Assembly (NCBI GenBank): GCA_016794945.1
Contig: JAEUIX010000227.1
Span: forward strand, 1 to 7,490
Source of the DNA: Phycisphaerae bacterium
Lineage (GTDB): Bacteria; Planctomycetota; Phycisphaerae; Phycisphaerales; UBA1924
Reading direction: 5' to 3'
Length of the DNA: 7,490 nt
A program made the translations under genes and the position numbers. Of the stretch, positions 6,251-7,490 are shown in pieces. The notes under the pieces were generated by a model that saw nothing but the letters and a program-made list of their open reading frames with translations, was not told the origin of the DNA and did no database searches. The stretch's first letter is position 1, and every line of letters begins with the position of its first letter.

Positions 6251-6332
6251 CCAAAGTTGCGCGGGATCGGGCAGCGGTGCGGCATTGCTGCGCGTGCGTT
6301 CAAGCGATCGTTGCGCACGGGCCGACGTATGA

Positions 6333-6344
6333 CGGTCCGGACCG
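6333..6344. repeat. 12-bp perfect palindrome upstream of fliF
   Basis: CGGTCCGGACCG is its own reverse complement and overlaps the next palindrome by three bases. It could be an operator half or part of a leader structure. In GC-rich DNA a 12-bp palindrome on its own is weak evidence. Confidence 0.4.
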
Positions 6345-6361
6345 GCGGCGATCGCCGCCGG
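6342..6361. repeat. 20-bp perfect palindrome upstream of fliF
   Basis: The 20 bases are a perfect inverted repeat centred on GATC, reading CCGGCGGC-GATC-GCCGCCGG. In RNA it gives an eight-GC-pair stem with a GATC tetraloop. It ends 45 bases before the fliF ATG. It may be a protein-binding operator, a methylation target at GATC, or an mRNA hairpin. No T tract follows, so it is not an ordinary terminator. Confidence 0.6.
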
Positions 6362-6362
6362 G

Positions 6363-6381
6363 CGGGGCGCGGAGCGTCCCG
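6363..6381 (+). repeat. Hairpin immediately following the palindrome before fliF
   Basis: CGGGGCGC (6363-6370) pairs with GCGTCCCG (6374-6381) to give eight base pairs, one of them a G-U wobble, around a GGA loop. It starts one base after the 20-bp palindrome and ends 11 bases before the fliF Shine-Dalgarno. It could be part of a stem series in the fliF leader. Confidence 0.4.
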
Positions 6382-6392
6382 GTACGAGCGTC

Positions 6393-6399
6393 AGGAGGG
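6393..6399 (+). promoter_or_regulatory. Shine-Dalgarno site of fliF
   Basis: AGGAGGG lies seven bases before ATG 6407 and fixes the start, directly ahead of the transmembrane-bearing N-terminus. Between fliE and this site (6211-6392) no promoter is convincing. The stretch around 6284-6332 is the least GC-rich part of the gap, and includes a loose sigma-28-like TCAAG/GCCGA pair with too long a spacer. Confidence 0.65.
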
Positions 6400-6406
6400 C
6401 GTCGGC

Positions 6407-7490
6407 ATGAACAGGCTCAGGCAGACCCTGGGGTTGATCCGCGCATCGCTGGGTCAGCTCACGGTCTCGCAGCGGCTGCTGATCGCGGCGCTGATGGTGG
6501 TGGGGTTGATGTCGCTGATGCTGGTGGCGCTGACGACGTCCAGGTCGGTCATGGTCGAGCTTCTGCCGGGCATGGCCGGGGCGGACCAGGGGCGGGCCAA
6601 GGAATACCTGGCGTCGATCGACGTGCCGTACGAGATGAAGGGCGGCAAGGTGATGGTGGCCGCGGAGAAGCGGACGCAGGTTCTGGCGATGATGGGCCAG
6701 GCGGGTCAGCTGCCGGAGAACACGGGGCTGCTGTTCGCGAACCTGGCGAACCACCAGAACTGGATGAACAGCAAGAGCATGAACGACCAGTGGGCGAACA
6801 TCGCGCTGCAGAACGAGCTGGCGCGGGTGATCGCGAACTTCAAGGGGGTGGAGCGGGCGGTGGTGATGATCGATGCGCCGGAGCCGATCGGGATGGGGAT
6901 GGCGTACCGGCGGCCGACGGCGATGGCGACGGTGTTCACGCGGGCGGGGCACCAGGTGGACCGGGACACGGTGGACGCGATCGCGGCGATGGTGGCGGGC
7001 GCCAAGGCGGGGATGCGGGTGACGGACGTGAAGGTGATCGACGGGACGACGCAGCGGCAGTACACGGCGCGGTCGCCGGAGGACTTCCGGGCGGGCGACT
7101 ACATGGAGCACGTGGCGAAGATCGAGGAGCGGTTCCAGGAGAAGATCCTGGCGGCGCTGCGGTACATCCCCGGGGTGGTGGTGGCGGTGAGCGCGCAGGT
7201 GGACGTGCGGCGGACGGAGACGACGACGGCGGCGTACCTGCCGGTGGGGGAGGGGTCGGTGTCGGTGGTGTCGAAGGAGAACACGACGACCAAGAGCGAG
7301 ACGACGCCGGCGGGCGGGGTGGAGCCGGGCGTGCGGATCAACACGGGCGACGACATCAACCGGTCGGCCGCTGGCGGGCCGAAGCGCAACGACGAGACGA
7401 GCGACACGACCTTTTCGGTGGGCCTGGGCCGGAAGAACCAGACGGTGGTGGACCCGCGGGGCATGCCGACGAAGGTGAACGTGATGATCC
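6407..7490 (+). CDS. fliF: FliF, flagellar MS-ring protein, 3' end outside the window
   Basis: The reading frame runs from ATG 6407 to the edge, giving 361 residues of a protein usually about 530-570 long. FliF builds the membrane and supramembrane ring that houses the export gate, and its missing C-terminus would bind FliG. A transmembrane helix lies at about 24-42, preceded by a basic N-terminus. The ring-building domains follow. RBM1 is around 47-110 (YLASIDVPYEM; the usual GLP is replaced by GQLP). RBM2 is around 125-215 (ALQNELARVIANFKGVERAVV, then PTAMATVF and the VTDVKVIDG end). RBM3 starts near 230 (VAKIEERFQEKILAAL, PGVVVAVSAQVDV). Residues 278-340 are a charged, low-complexity stretch within the RBM3 insert that forms the beta collar. 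The region is rich in Met and lacks several proteobacterial consensus residues, consistent with a distant lineage rather than damage. It is last in view; fliG is the usual next gene. Confidence 0.95.
   Translation, partial: MNRLRQTLGLIRASLGQLTVSQRLLIAALMVVGLMSLMLVALTTSRSVMVELLPGMAGADQGRAKEYLASIDVPYEMKGGKVMVAAEKRTQVLAMMGQAGQLPENTGLLFANLANHQNWMNSKSMNDQWANIALQNELARVIANFKGVERAVVMIDAPEPIGMGMAYRRPTAMATVFTRAGHQVDRDTVDAIAAMVAGAKAGMRVTDVKVIDGTTQRQYTARSPEDFRAGDYMEHVAKIEERFQEKILAALRYIPGVVVAVSAQVDVRRTETTTAAYLPVGEGSVSVVSKENTTTKSETTPAGGVEPGVRINTGDDINRSAAGGPKRNDETSDTTFSVGLGRKNQTVVDPRGMPTKVNVMI

Noticed and set aside
6248..6289. Two sigma-54-like sites, GG-N9-GC ending at TTGC 6257-6260 and at TTGCT 6285-6289
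   Set aside because: Both have nine bases between GG and GC rather than the strictly required ten, and a third TTGC at 6311 has no GG at all.
6300..6328. Sigma-28-like promoter TCAAG with GCCGACGT before fliF
   Set aside because: The spacing is a few bases too long and the -10 element matches only its first half; fliF is also not a usual sigma-28 target.
5999..7111. 370-residue antisense open frame across fliE and fliF
   Set aside because: It has the same skewed composition and lies opposite conserved FliE and FliF residues.

Overview
The window is a flagellar gene cluster, with all recognised genes on the + strand. The DNA is very GC-rich (roughly 70% or more by eye). Synonymous codons in four-fold boxes end overwhelmingly in G (GCG, GTG, CTG, CGG, CCG), so the coding strand is strongly G-skewed. 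The flagellar proteins resemble known families but depart from proteobacterial consensus at several conserved positions. Together with the large TPR gene and the soluble sigma-54 two-component pair, this fits a Planctomycetota genome, perhaps of the Phycisphaerae type. That placement is an inference from composition and style; a deltaproteobacterial-type lineage is not excluded.

Layout: positions 2-1675 hold a tetratricopeptide-repeat protein whose start lies outside the window. A 47-base gap with a strong Shine-Dalgarno leads to a FlgN-type export chaperone (1723-2265). Its stop overlaps the start of a soluble sensor histidine kinase (2262-3272). After 91 bases comes a sigma-54-dependent response regulator (3364-4854). 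The basal-body genes follow: flgB (4894-5334), flgC (5364-5795), fliE (5890-6210) and, after a structured 196-base gap, fliF (6407 to the right edge, incomplete). No gene-free stretch exceeds 300 bases.

How the genes work together: FliF forms the MS ring around the export gate, FliE links it to the rod, and FlgB and FlgC are proximal-rod subunits. FlgN-type chaperones protect hook-filament junction proteins before export. In epsilonproteobacteria a soluble kinase (FlgS) senses early basal-body or export-apparatus assembly and phosphorylates a sigma-54 activator (FlgR) to switch on rod and hook genes. The kinase and regulator here have the same architecture and lie directly before the rod genes, so a similar assembly checkpoint is the likely role.

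No wholly new system is visible. The points most worth following are the close coupling of a chaperone gene to the kinase gene, the three adjacent palindromes and the G-tract cluster before fliF, and a sigma-54-like site before flgB that is awkwardly close to the start codon.
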